DNA of 64,000 bases from Cunninghamia lanceolata (lineage: Eukaryota; Streptophyta; Pinopsida; Cupressales; Cupressaceae). The DNA lies in contig BSBN01000763.1 of assembly GCA_027924645.1 (NCBI GenBank), forward strand, positions 2,852,001 through 2,916,000, written 5' to 3'. Each line of letters starts with the position of its first letter. Position 1 is the stretch's first letter. The position numbers and the translations under genes were made by a program. Below, in pieces: positions 34,060 through 45,040 of the stretch. Under the pieces are notes generated by a model, which saw nothing but the letters and a program-made list of their open reading frames with translations, searched no databases and was not told where the DNA came from.

Positions 34060-34710
34060 TAGGGTTGCTTCTAGGTTTTATGGTTTAGGGGTTAGGGGTT
34101 TAGGGGTTTAACCCGTTTCTCATTTTTAGGGTTTAGGGGCATTATTTATGGTTTAGGGGTTAGGGGTTAAGGTTTAGAGGTTTAGGTTTATGGTTTAGGT
34201 ATAGAGGTAAATAGGGAGATACAGAGGAGACCGAGCCTGGGAGAGATATCTCTGTCTACTCTATCCCTCTCTCTAACTATACCTACATCTCTATCTCTCT
34301 CTCCTTGTCTCTCTATCTTTCTAGATCACTTTCGATCTCCTCTCTCTAACTCTACCTTTGTATCTCTCCCTCCACTATTTGAGGTTTACATGAGTTTAGG
34401 GTTTCTCAAGTAAATAGAGTTTAGGGTTTTGGATAAGGGTTTTGGGGAATTATTTAGGCTTTGGGGGTTTAGGGATGCTTGAGTTTAGGGTTTAGAGTCT
34501 CTAGGAGTTAGGGTTTAGGGTTTACAAGTTAGGGGTTTAGGGTTGCTTGAGTTTAGGGTTTAGAGTTTAGGGGTTTAAGGTTGCTCAATTTTAGCATTTA
34601 GGGGTTAGGGGTTAGGGTTTAAGGGCATTCTTTAGGGTTTCTAGGGTTTGTGGGTTAGAGGTTTAGGTTTATGGTTTAGGTAGAGGGGAGAATAGGGATA
34701 CCTATCTCTA
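34060..34710 (+). repeat. Degenerate telomere-like TTTAGGG repeats, second block
   Basis: More TTTAGGG/TTTAGGGG variants with TTGCTTGAGTTTAGGG phrases. They are interrupted at about 34250-34380 by CT-rich sequence. Confidence 0.8.
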
Positions 34711-35130
34711 TCTCTCTAGACATATGGATCCCTATCTCTTAATCTATCCATCGCTACCTCTCTCTCCTCCTCTTTATCTTTCTCCCCATCTGTCTACCTC
34801 TTGAAATCTCTCTCCCTATGTCTCTAGACATCTCTTGATCTCTTTCCCTATCGAGCTATCTATACTCATAACCTCATCTCTTAATGTACCCCTCTCTACC
34901 TCTCTCTCTGTATTTCCCTATCTATCTCTCCCTTGCTAGATCTATCTCCCTATATCTCCCCTCTCTATATATATGTATCTCTATCTTTCTCCCTCTATAG
35001 ACCCCTTTCTCTAACTCAATCCCCATCTCTCCCTCTCCCTGTCTCTATCTCACCTATCCTCTCTATCTCCATGTCCCTCTCTATCTCTCCATGTCTCCCA
35101 ATCCCTCTCTATATATAGGATAGAGAAATG

Positions 35131-35180
<50 letters not shown>
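34711..35180. repeat. CT-rich tract ending in a (GA)n microsatellite
   Basis: CTCTATCTCTCCCT-type sequence runs to 35110. It is followed by a GA tract, about 35137-35180, of roughly 22 dinucleotides. The frame 34933-35118 is a by-product of low complexity. Confidence 0.85.
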
Positions 35181-35182
<2 letters not shown>

Positions 35183-38100
35183 CTCCGATGTAGATACAAG
35201 GTTACCTTTATGTTATCATGCTTCCTAGAAAACTCTCGTTATAACACGAGAACATTATAACGTGATCGCATTCTGGGAAGCATGGAAAATGTTAAAAAAG
35301 CATGCAGGATTCATGTTTCAGACCCCACATGACTGTTACTCCTACTTTTCATGAGTATATTAGACAAAAGAATGCTTTTCATGTTGTTTGACTAATTGAG
35401 AATCATTTTTATATGAATCCACCACCTTTTTTATTTTTTCAATGTAGAAGAAGTGATTTTTCATGTTTTTGGAGAAAACTTGATTATTTAAACTGAAGGT
35501 TTCATGTTTCATGTGTGATTTTGTTTCAAAGCTAATTACAATTGATATATAGATTGAATTTGATGACATATGTTTGTTTTTTGCATAAATTTTACTAATC
35601 CTATTCTAGAATTATATAGAATTCATAATCAAACATACGAAAAACAAGAATTTGAGGATTTTGAAGCCATCTTTTGGAGAATTGGTCAACTATAATATAA
35701 AATTATAAGGTATGTTCAATTTAAATGTCTATTTTAATTCACATATATATGTTCTTATGTTCTTTATGTCTGTCTTTATGTTTTTTATGTTCTTTATGGT
35801 CTAAGACATATATGTGTCTACGTATATCAGTTAGTTTAGTCAAAGAGACTCCAAATTCCTCATGTTTCCACCTTGTTTCGGCCCTTTATGCCTTCATTTC
35901 ACCTATTTTCAGCTATACAAGAGAAAAACATTATCAAATACTTCATAAAATAATTTTAGTGAACAATTGTTTGTCATACTCATATTCAAGTGTATACATG
36001 GAGCCAAAATTGATTTTGGAAGACTCTTAATTTTTTCCCTAGGATGATATAGAAGGATTTATTCCTTAATACATGCATAATTCAATTCATTTAATAGAAC
36101 CATGCATGAAATGATAGTTTTCTTACAAAAATGGAGGAAATGAGCATCACAACCTATTTGACAAATTGTTACAACTCACTTTGATACCACTCAATCCATA
36201 AAAAATATGATGGAGATTATATACAACATAACAAAATTTTAGAGAAGAGAGTTATATACAAATATGTATGGACATTTAAGCATCATGACACATGATGATA
36301 CAAAGGGAGTTACAAGGAGATAAAACACTAAAAAGGAGGTTTTCATGACTGTAGGACAGTCACAAGTCTATATAATAGTCCACTATCATAGTCATGACCA
36401 TCGTGAAGTTATTTTTAATTTATGCATTACTTAAGATGTCTTTGATCTTTTGTCACGAGTATCCAGAAGGTTATCTTCAATGGTTTTAATGTTCTTTTGA
36501 CTATCACAAAGTTTTTGGACTAGTTTAAGACTATTAGGATAGTCAATTTATGTTGATTATAGTCCCCTTCGATGGCATTCATTTTTTCATCCTTCAAAAT
36601 CACCTCCATACAACTCATTTACGTAAAAAATTAACCATACAATTCATGATTTGCAAACCTAAAATAGTGATTTAATACTCATATAAGAGTCCAAACAATG
36701 GCCTTCAAGGGGCAAGACAATCAAGAGTAGTCAAGTTGATGTTCTTAAGAGTTGATAGGGTCAAAGGGAGGCTTATTATTAGAGATATAACTTTACATAG
36801 CACGATCTCTCAACACCTTATGGTCTCCACAAACTCTCGCAACAAAAAAGTTTCACAAACTTGTGTTCTAGATTGGCTTCACAAACTCTCACGATGACCC
36901 TTCAATGAATTAGGTCTCCAAGGTCTACAACTTGCACTCAAGGATTCAGACCTTCACATGGGCTTGATGAGGCATCTAACAAGATTAAGTTCACCAACCA
37001 AACATAACCAAACCTAATTTCCTTATATGGTTTCAAACCCAAAACTTAATCAATGTTTTGAACACCCAAAACTTAATTTGTTTTAGGAGAAACATTCACT
37101 TACATACCAAACCACAAAACCCTTAGTTTGGGCAAAATTGAGGAGGGTTTATTGAAAATAATGGTTCTTGACACTTTCTCCTCAGACCACTACTTCATAC
37201 ACCTTAGAATACACCTGCACATGCTCACAAAACCATCAAACAAACATTTTCATTTGATATTTTGTCAAATACCCACTTTGGTTCCTCTTTCCCACATGAA
37301 AACACTCTTTAAAACCCTAGGGCATCACACTAAAACCACACCAAATGATCTTCTCTACCTACCAAATCATGAGAACACTTAGATTACTCTTTGAAGAGTC
37401 ATTCCACAAAGATACAAGTCATGACAGTAGGTGGAATGACTAAAACATTGTTTAAACTCCAACGAGAGCCCTCACTGGCCTTATATAGGGAGTTTGAGAA
37501 ATTTGGTTAAATCTCCCTCTAAACCTAATGAAAACCTCTCAAACTTGATTCAAAAGAAAGTTAACATAGACCCCTAACACATGAATCTGATCTCCAAACT
37601 CTATTCAAACCATTCAGTATCAACTCACCCTCAATGCCTAGTAGCCATCGAAACTTGAAAAATGGGCACAACATCTTGGAGGCACCTCAAACCCACAAAC
37701 CAAAGGAGATTTAGTCACGTCTTATCAAGTTATTCAACATGTGTGATTTGTACATACTATTGTTTAAGAGATTATATGAGAACTACAACTGGCCATGCAC
37801 CAAATTAGGCCAAATAGGTCTAATTTACAAAGCAACCAACCTTAGATCACACAATAATAGTCCAAAACCACCAAACAGTAGATTAGCATGTCATAAAACT
37901 CCTAAATCCATAGTCACTTCACACATTTAGACTCCAAAGTGAGAAACCCTTGTTTTGCTCACAAATAGAGAGGGTTTCATGAAAATCTTGCTTCCACACC
38001 AACCCCAGTAAAACTATCACTTCACACACCATTCAAATGGTTTACCTATGCTTTAGGAACTCTTATTTGTCAAGGTTCAATCCAAATTCTCAAAGAACCC

Positions 38101-38850
38101 ATACTATGCCATCTCTTGCAATGGAAAAAAACATCAATAGGCCCTTAGGGCATTGCGTAAACAATAGCATAAACTATAGAATGACCTCACATACATTGCA
38201 ATGGTCTCTTGGACCTTATTGAAAGACAATAATAACATAAACTACTTAAAATCAACCTATTGACCTCATGAACTCAAAATGCAAATTTGCCTCACGGAGG
38301 CTTGATTTTGTTGGGGTGTTACTGCACCATGTCTTGATTTGGAGACTTATTACATCATTTGTCAACCATTTTCCAACTGACCCAACCACATTTTTAGAGG
38401 ATATGACCATTGGATTTTTTCTAAAATGGACAAAACATGTAATTTGCATAAGCAATATTATGACACTTGACAAAACTTAACTACTTGACCCCCCTAAAGG
38501 ACTCTAAGACATACAAATGGTCTGTTATAGACCTTATTACATAAAAATAGGATTCCACACATGGAAAGAAACATTTGAACTCAATTACATTGCATTTTCC
38601 ATAATTGGCCTTAAGGGACTAGGTGCTCCTACACCATTTATGACTGTATGTTCAAGTGTATACTACATGACTTATATGTGTGTTCAAATGCATACTCCAT
38701 GACTTATGTATGTTCAAGTTATCTTAATATGAGGTGTCTTATTCAGAAGTTTGTAAAACCTTGTTATTCATTCTAATTGTGCTACTCATTGTCATTATAA
38801 AATTTCTAATTATCATTGTCTTATTCTTCATGCTTGTAGAAATCATCATC
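35181..38850. other. No gene seen
   Basis: Unassigned AT-rich DNA. Short frames (for example 35725, 37128, 38268) have no recognisable domain or homologous copy in the window. A small tandem repeat is noted separately at 38651-38718. Confidence 0.45.
38651..38718 (+). repeat. Short tandem repeat, ~31 bp
   Basis: TTCAAGTGTATACTACATGA, TTCAAATGCATACTCCATGA and a partial TTCAAG start at 38651, 38683 and 38713. Confidence 0.6.
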
Positions 38851-41440
38851 ATGCCGAGGAAATGAGCAAAGACTCTAACACCAGAAGAGCTTGAAGTTGA
38901 GAATGAGAGGAACAGAGAAAGAATGAGGTGAATTTAGGAAAGTAGGAAATTGTCAACCATACAAGAAGACATTCAACCATTGCTAATTCAAGAGGAACGT
39001 GACATGTCTAACATAGCTAAGAGAGAAATGGAATTGGTGGAAAAAAGGGAATGAATACAAAACCTCCATGCAATGAGGAAAGTGAATCTCCAAGTTGGAG
39101 GCACTCCATCATTCACAAGTCAAGTTTAAGGAACACCATCATTAGCTTCTCGATTTGGAGACACTCCATCCTTCATAGGTGAAGTAGAAGGCACATCTAC
39201 ATTTTCTTCTCAAGTTTGTGACACGCTATCATTTACACCTCAAGTTGAAGGTACATCATTTTCAACCTTTTCACCTCCAATCAAAGGTATGTCAACTATC
39301 CCATCTCAAGTAAATATTGAAGAAATTCCTAATGTTCAGTCTAATTTACCAAATAAAATGCCTCCTAGAATTTTGCATGGGAGGCCTAAGTTTCTAATTG
39401 ATATTGATGAGAATGTATTGGAGCCCATACAGGATAAAATTCCCATGCAAACTTGCCAAAGATATGCAAATAAGATATGGAAATTATTCTTTAAGAAATT
39501 AGATGAAATTGGAAGATTTCAACTCTTTGTTGAACTGATGAGAAATCTGAAATTTAGGCCCACTATGAAGATTCTTAGCCTAAGAACATCAAATGCATCA
39601 AGTGAAAAATTAATTGTCAAGAATCTAATGAGTGCGTATGAGAGTGTGGCTTCCACCTCACACACCAAGGATAGTAATGTCACATGACATGTCATTACAT
39701 CGACAATTATAAGCCAACAAACAAAAAAAGCTGACCTCATTAGAAAGACAAGTCAAGCATTAAAAATAAATAGAAAAACTCTAATGAGAGTCGTTGGAAA
39801 ACATCAAAGAGTTGAGGATCCAAACACTAATGAATTGTGGGCATTCTCTACGAGACTAACATGGAAAGATAAAGTTGTTGTCAAAGCTTTGAGATCACAA
39901 ATTGAAGACTTTTGGAAGAATTACACAAGGGTATCTTTGAATCAAAGGGATGTGGTAAGAAAGAGAATCGGTAGTCGAAACCGTGAACCACATCCAAAAA
40001 AATTTTTGGATATGACTCAAACACACTTTTTTGGTAAATTTCTAGAGAAGTATCCTCAAATTAAAATTTCTCAAAGATATTTTGAAATTCTAAAACCTTT
40101 CTTTGTCAAAATAAATCACACACGCACTACTTGTTGTTGTAGATTACATATTGAATTTTCTAACCATTTTAATGTTTATCGGTCTATATGTTTAGATTTG
40201 CATACTAACAATGTTTTGCAGGATTGTAGCATATGTGCCTCACCAACTACCTCAAGAGACTTCATATTAATGATTTTATGTGATAGAGAGTAAGGTCAAA
40301 TATTCTATAGGAAGTTATGCTTGGATGGCACATGTCAGCATTGTGGTGACTTGCAACGCATGCCAATATGTGAATATATGGAAAGAACACATGTGGTTGG
40401 AAACGAACTAGTAGAGTTTGGCAAGTATAAAATAGTGACATACAATACAAGAGATGGTAAAGAAGCAAAGAGGTGTGAATATGTTATTTAGAAGATTCTA
40501 GTGTATCATTTTATGCCTATATTTCATGGCAACATAGTGTATGAGTATGTAAGACATGCCCATAGAGCTCGATGGTTGGACTTGCAATTCAAGTTATCCA
40601 AGGAAACATTTCTAGTTGGTAGCATTGTTTCAGTCATCAACTTTGTAGAGAACTATAGTCCACAGCCATAGTGTGAAGTGCAATCCCAATATTATAACTT
40701 GACACAAGTTTCTATATTTGTGCACATCGCATTCATTCATGCAAATGATAGTACAAAGGATGACAAAAAGATCATAAGGGAGTTATCATTTTTATATAAG
40801 CGATGATCGTATGCATTCTACAGAGTTCGTGCAAGGTTGTTTTTAGGTGTTCTACAATGATCTGGCTAGAAGGGGCATATCATTCAGCCAACATATCATA
40901 TGGTCAGATAACTGTACATCACAATTCAAGAACTCACAGAATTTCTATTGGCTGAGCATGAGGCATAATATTATAGGTGTTCAGCATATGTGGAACTTTT
41001 GTGAGGCCAGGCATGGAAAGGGGGAGCATGATGGTGTAGGAGCATGTATCAAAAGAGCCATAACATGAGAAGAGTTAAAGTATAAAGGAAATGCAAAGTT
41101 GACAGATGCAAAATTAATCATCGAGTGGTGTAATGCTTCGATGGGTCCAGGTAATGAAGGTAAGTCTTTAGTTCGTAGATATTTTTGGTTGATAGATGAT
41201 ACTAAAATTACACCATATGAGAACTATTGTACACTGACAAGATCAAGTGAGCTACACTCTATCAGAAGCTCAATTACAAGTTCATGGAGTATACATATGC
41301 GGAAGATGGCATGCTTTTCTTCTCCATGTACAATTCAAGCTAGCATCGTCTACCTCTTGTCAACCAGATTGGGGGATCCTCATCATCATCATCATCATCA
41401 TCATCTCTACCATTCTCTCTCTCTCTCTTCCCCCCTCTAG
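38851..41440 (+). pseudogene. Transposase-like protein of unnamed family (SDDRMH / SDN / HGKGEHDG)
   Basis: One frame runs from ATG 38851 (MPRK.AKTLTPEELEVENER) to about 40830, broken only by stops (TGA, TAG, TAA) that read as CGA, CAG or CAA before decay. After a one-base shift near 40810 it continues to about 41370. In order it has a basic Arg/Glu-rich start and six 10-residue repeats (39091-39267). A middle domain with ELWAFSTRLTWKDKVVVK follows. A Cys-rich segment reads CLDGTCQHCGDLQRMPICEY (40319 on), preceded by CSICASP. Then come SDDRMHSTEFVQ, IIWSDNCTSQFKNSQNFYW, HMWNFCEARHGKGEHDGVGA and LHSIRSS. The spaced Asp residues fit an RNase H-fold DDE enzyme with a zinc ribbon. I recognise the motifs as occurring in unnamed plant proteins and infer a DNA transposon. 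No terminal repeats were found. Confidence 0.55.
41381..41405 (+). repeat. (CAT)n microsatellite
   Basis: Eight CAT triplets followed by CT-rich sequence to about 41440. They lie at the end of the transposase-like frame and create a false His or Ile run there. Confidence 0.9.
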
Positions 41441-41449
41441 CTCATCTCC

Positions 41450-42660
41450 TTGCTTGGCCTAGGACCTAGGATCGCTAGCAAGATGATCATTAGGGAAGAT
41501 AGGGGCACGGCGTGCTATCTCCCACCATGTTGTATATGCTAGGGTCACACCTACATCGTCAACATCAGAGATAGGCTCTTCATCCTTTGTATCATCATCA
41601 GGATCACTCAGTGCCATGTATGTGATGGTGAGTCATTCCCTAGCTGGAGGTTGTACCCCACAACGTGATGACCTCACATAGAACGGTCACGTGGAAGCAA
41701 CCCCCTGCACTCGTCTAAACTGTGTCATCACTCTATCATAGTAGAAAGAAACCATGATGCGATCTCAGTGACTGATCAACAACTGATCTCTCTACATCCT
41801 CACTAGCTACCTCCTCTATCCCATCCATAGTGTGCATCTCTTGTATGGTCTCCACGTGATGGCCTCTAGTTGCAGCCTGTCTAATACAGTCCTCCAAAAT
41901 AATAAATCTCCATATCTCCATAGTCCTCTTAGCTCGTAGGCATGCACTCATGGGTTGGTCCTAATAATATATATCAACTAACCCATAGGCCTCATGCATG
42001 TAATGTTCTCAAATGCCCATACCTACAGGAGCATGCATATCATCAAGTTGTGTGCCTCATGGTGGACATAGCGGCCCAAATCATAATATAAGTGAGTAAC
42101 CATACACCGTCCCTAGGAGTACACTATCCTCTAGTCCTCCATTGCTCTAATGATATGGGCTAGGCCCCTATGAAGGTATGTGCCTTGCCCATCTTGTGTA
42201 ACAATTAGTGTAATGGTAGTGATCATGATGCGATGTATGATTGGTATAACAACTGCACCCTGCTCTAAAAATTTGATGTTGATGTTTTCTCAAGAACTCG
42301 ATGGTACTGGTTTCCAAGGCATTATATCTAGCTCACATGAGTGTAGTCCTTGGACCTTGGCTGTATGATCCTCACTGTCTCTCCATGCACAAGCAATCAT
42401 AGTATCCTATACACATCCTCTAGGGTCACGATCACTTCTCCTATTGGAAGATGAAAAGTGGATGTATCTATGTTCCACTGCTCCATGAGTACCATCAACA
42501 TAGCATGGTGGTATGTCATTGTGGGCATAGTGTACACCCACCGTAACCCAACATCTCATAGATGTCCCATCTCTACATCAGTAAATGTGCTCTATCGACT
42601 ATGCAATAATGTGAATAGATGACCGCCAGCATGCTCTTGCATCCTTGGGAGATCTTGAAA
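41450..42660 (-). pseudogene. Plant mobile domain (PMD) protein remnant
   Basis: The clear part is 42600 down to 42370 on the minus strand: MGHL.DVGLRWVYTMP, YHHAMLMVLMEQWNIDTSTF, HLPIGEVIVTLEDVYRIL and LLVHGETV. These are hallmarks of the plant mobile domain (ALVERWRPETHTFHLPxGEMTVTLxDV). TGA replaces CGA or TGG in at least two places. Downstream to 41450 the minus strand keeps patches (LEQWRTRG, LLTYIMIWAAM, and an open stretch 41951-41736) with many stops. PMD domains are found in MAIN/MAIL proteins and in plant transposons. The frame converges tail to tail with the frame ending at 41440. Confidence 0.75.
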
Positions 42661-45040
42661 CATGAAAATCAAAGTATACATTAGGCTACATTCATAATTA
42701 TTTCATCAACAATCAGAAAAAGCATCATCAACCTTGTCCTAGGACCAGGGCACCTAGATAGGTCTGGGGTGCTTAGGGTGGACTTGGGCACTCAGAAGGG
42801 TCTGGGGCACCCCAGGAGGGCAATGACGCACTAGGTTGACACTGAAAAGTGTCTCCTTGGCCTTTTTTGGCTCGATATTAAAAAATCATTAAAATAATCA
42901 CATAAATGAATTTACAAGTTAGATAGATTCCTACCTCATGCTCATCAAGTCCCTGTGCCTCTCAACTCCATAGTACTTCTAGTTTTGATGGTCAATAAGG
43001 CCATCGACTTGGCATGATGGCTCTCCTCCTGGCTCTATCTCCTTAATAACTAAAAATGACAATAGAATGGTAAAATGTAAGAACTACGTTTACTATTTAT
43101 AGTAAAAATCTAGAACTCTTGATTACTATCTAGAGTTGAAAACCACTTTTTTCTATAGGCATCTCTTCATCTAAACATTGATAACTCGGGATATCAAACT
43201 TGGATTTGAGTGCCATTCATTGCATTTGAATCCTGGTTCTATCATCTTCACAACTATATGTTTTGCGTCTCAATGTTATTAATTAGAATGACCCTACAAA
43301 AGCATATTCATCAACCTTATCTCTCTAGAAAGTTAAAATGGAAAGATTGCCACCCTGTTTCTACATCCTGAAGTAGCAAAAAGAAATAGGGGGCATATAT
43401 CTACCCATGAATTTTGCTCTCATCACCTTTAGAATTTTTTGGAACGAACACATACATTTGTTGGTTGTAGGTTTATCTTATCGCACTAACGTTGTGGTTT
43501 GTAGGACCACTAGCTAGGGGCTTCACCCTCTCACATGGTAACAATCTACATCCTTTACAATATCCTTTTTGATATCTTTTTGCAACATGTTTCTACTTTA
43601 CTATCCTTTAGCTTGCATATGCATGTAGTTCCATATGACCACTAAAGTGAGGGCTAAATCTTATGTCTTAAATTGTGTACACTTGTGTGTGGGCACAATT
43701 TCACCATGTTTAACTCCTCCCTTTAGTGATCCAAGCCTAGTCCATTTTTAGGTCCACCTTAAAACCTTCTTTTGGCCCTATTTATAGATAATCTCATGAT
43801 TCTGATTAAATTTTTGTCATGACCTCAAGAAATAAATCAAGATTTGGAGTTAGCCCTGCATTAAGAGTGGACTTAAACCTTGAAATTTCCCCAGGCCTAG
43901 GATGCCCAAGCGCCTTGGTCCCTCTTGTGTTTTGGGATGCAGTTTAAGGTGACAAGTTAGCTTTAATGTTTCTTAGTCCAATCCTAAATTCAAATTTACT
44001 TTTTGGTGTGTTATGTCGGCATTTTAATCCTAATTACTCTTTTCTATGAGTCTTGGATAAAATTAAGTGACTTATCTCATTTTAAACTAGACAAGAAGAT
44101 TGATTTCAAGTGTGGAAAAGCTCTCTATTGCTATTTGCTCTCTATGATATTGTTTTATTGCAGGTTTTCATTCAAGTGGATTTCTACTTTGTTCTTGAAG
44201 AGATTTTTATGAAGGCTAGGAGATGAGATCTTGAGTCTATCTCATTGACTCCTAGGTTGAAGCACTAAAGCATGTTTGGGAGAAGTTTTAGAAACCCCAA
44301 CTTGTGTTTGGCTTGAGTATCCACAAAATGTATGGTTGCATCACCTTCTTATTCTGTAAACCTTCCATGATTCTTCATCCTTGAGGTGAATTTGTGAGCT
44401 TCCTTGGATGAGGCATCCTATCTTATTTTCTTGAGTCATATAGGATTAGGGTTTTTTATTATTTGATTAGATCTTACATGTTATTGCTCACACTTAGGAT
44501 TTTTGAGCACACATGACATCTGGATTTAATCTTGGCTATTTGTGAGGTAGGAATATCGAAATAGGGGCTTCACTGAGGCAAGCTCCTATATAGCCACAAA
44601 CATTTTCCTCTTCTTTCTTGTGTGCAAAGAAGACGAACATGTTTTAAGAGATGTCAATCTAAGAGACATAAGATGTTACAGGTGCAGACCCAACAAAAGT
44701 GATAGTTTCCATAAACCCTAAAAGAGGTCTAGGGTACCCAAGCGCCATGGTCCTGTGCATTCTGATCACCAGATCCAAGTTTTTGAACTATTTCTTTTCC
44801 TTTTTTGTTCTATTATTTTCTCAGATCTCACTTCTAACATTTTTTTGTAATGTAATTCTTCTCATTTAGGGTTTGATCTTGTGCCCTACCTAGATTGTTT
44901 GAATTTGGTTCAACACTCATCTATACATAAAAAGGTAGAACCCCTGTAGTTTGGCTCTCCATCAGAGGTAGAAGCCAAGCTCAGTTCATGTCTCAATGTT
45001 TGTAGAAGAGGGTTTGGACCTAGTTTAATCCCTAAGGCTA
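42661..45040. other. No gene seen; old repeat traces
   Basis: A near-repeat CTAGGRTRCCCAAGCGCC(T/A)TGGTCC occurs at 43893-43923 and 44725-44754. A related GGGCACC / GGGGTGC-rich stretch lies at 42738-42830. These may be pieces of an old LTR. No reading frame is supported. Confidence 0.45.

Noticed and set aside
32161..34710. A true chromosome end
   Set aside because: Units are degenerate and short-run, and ordinary transposons lie on both sides.
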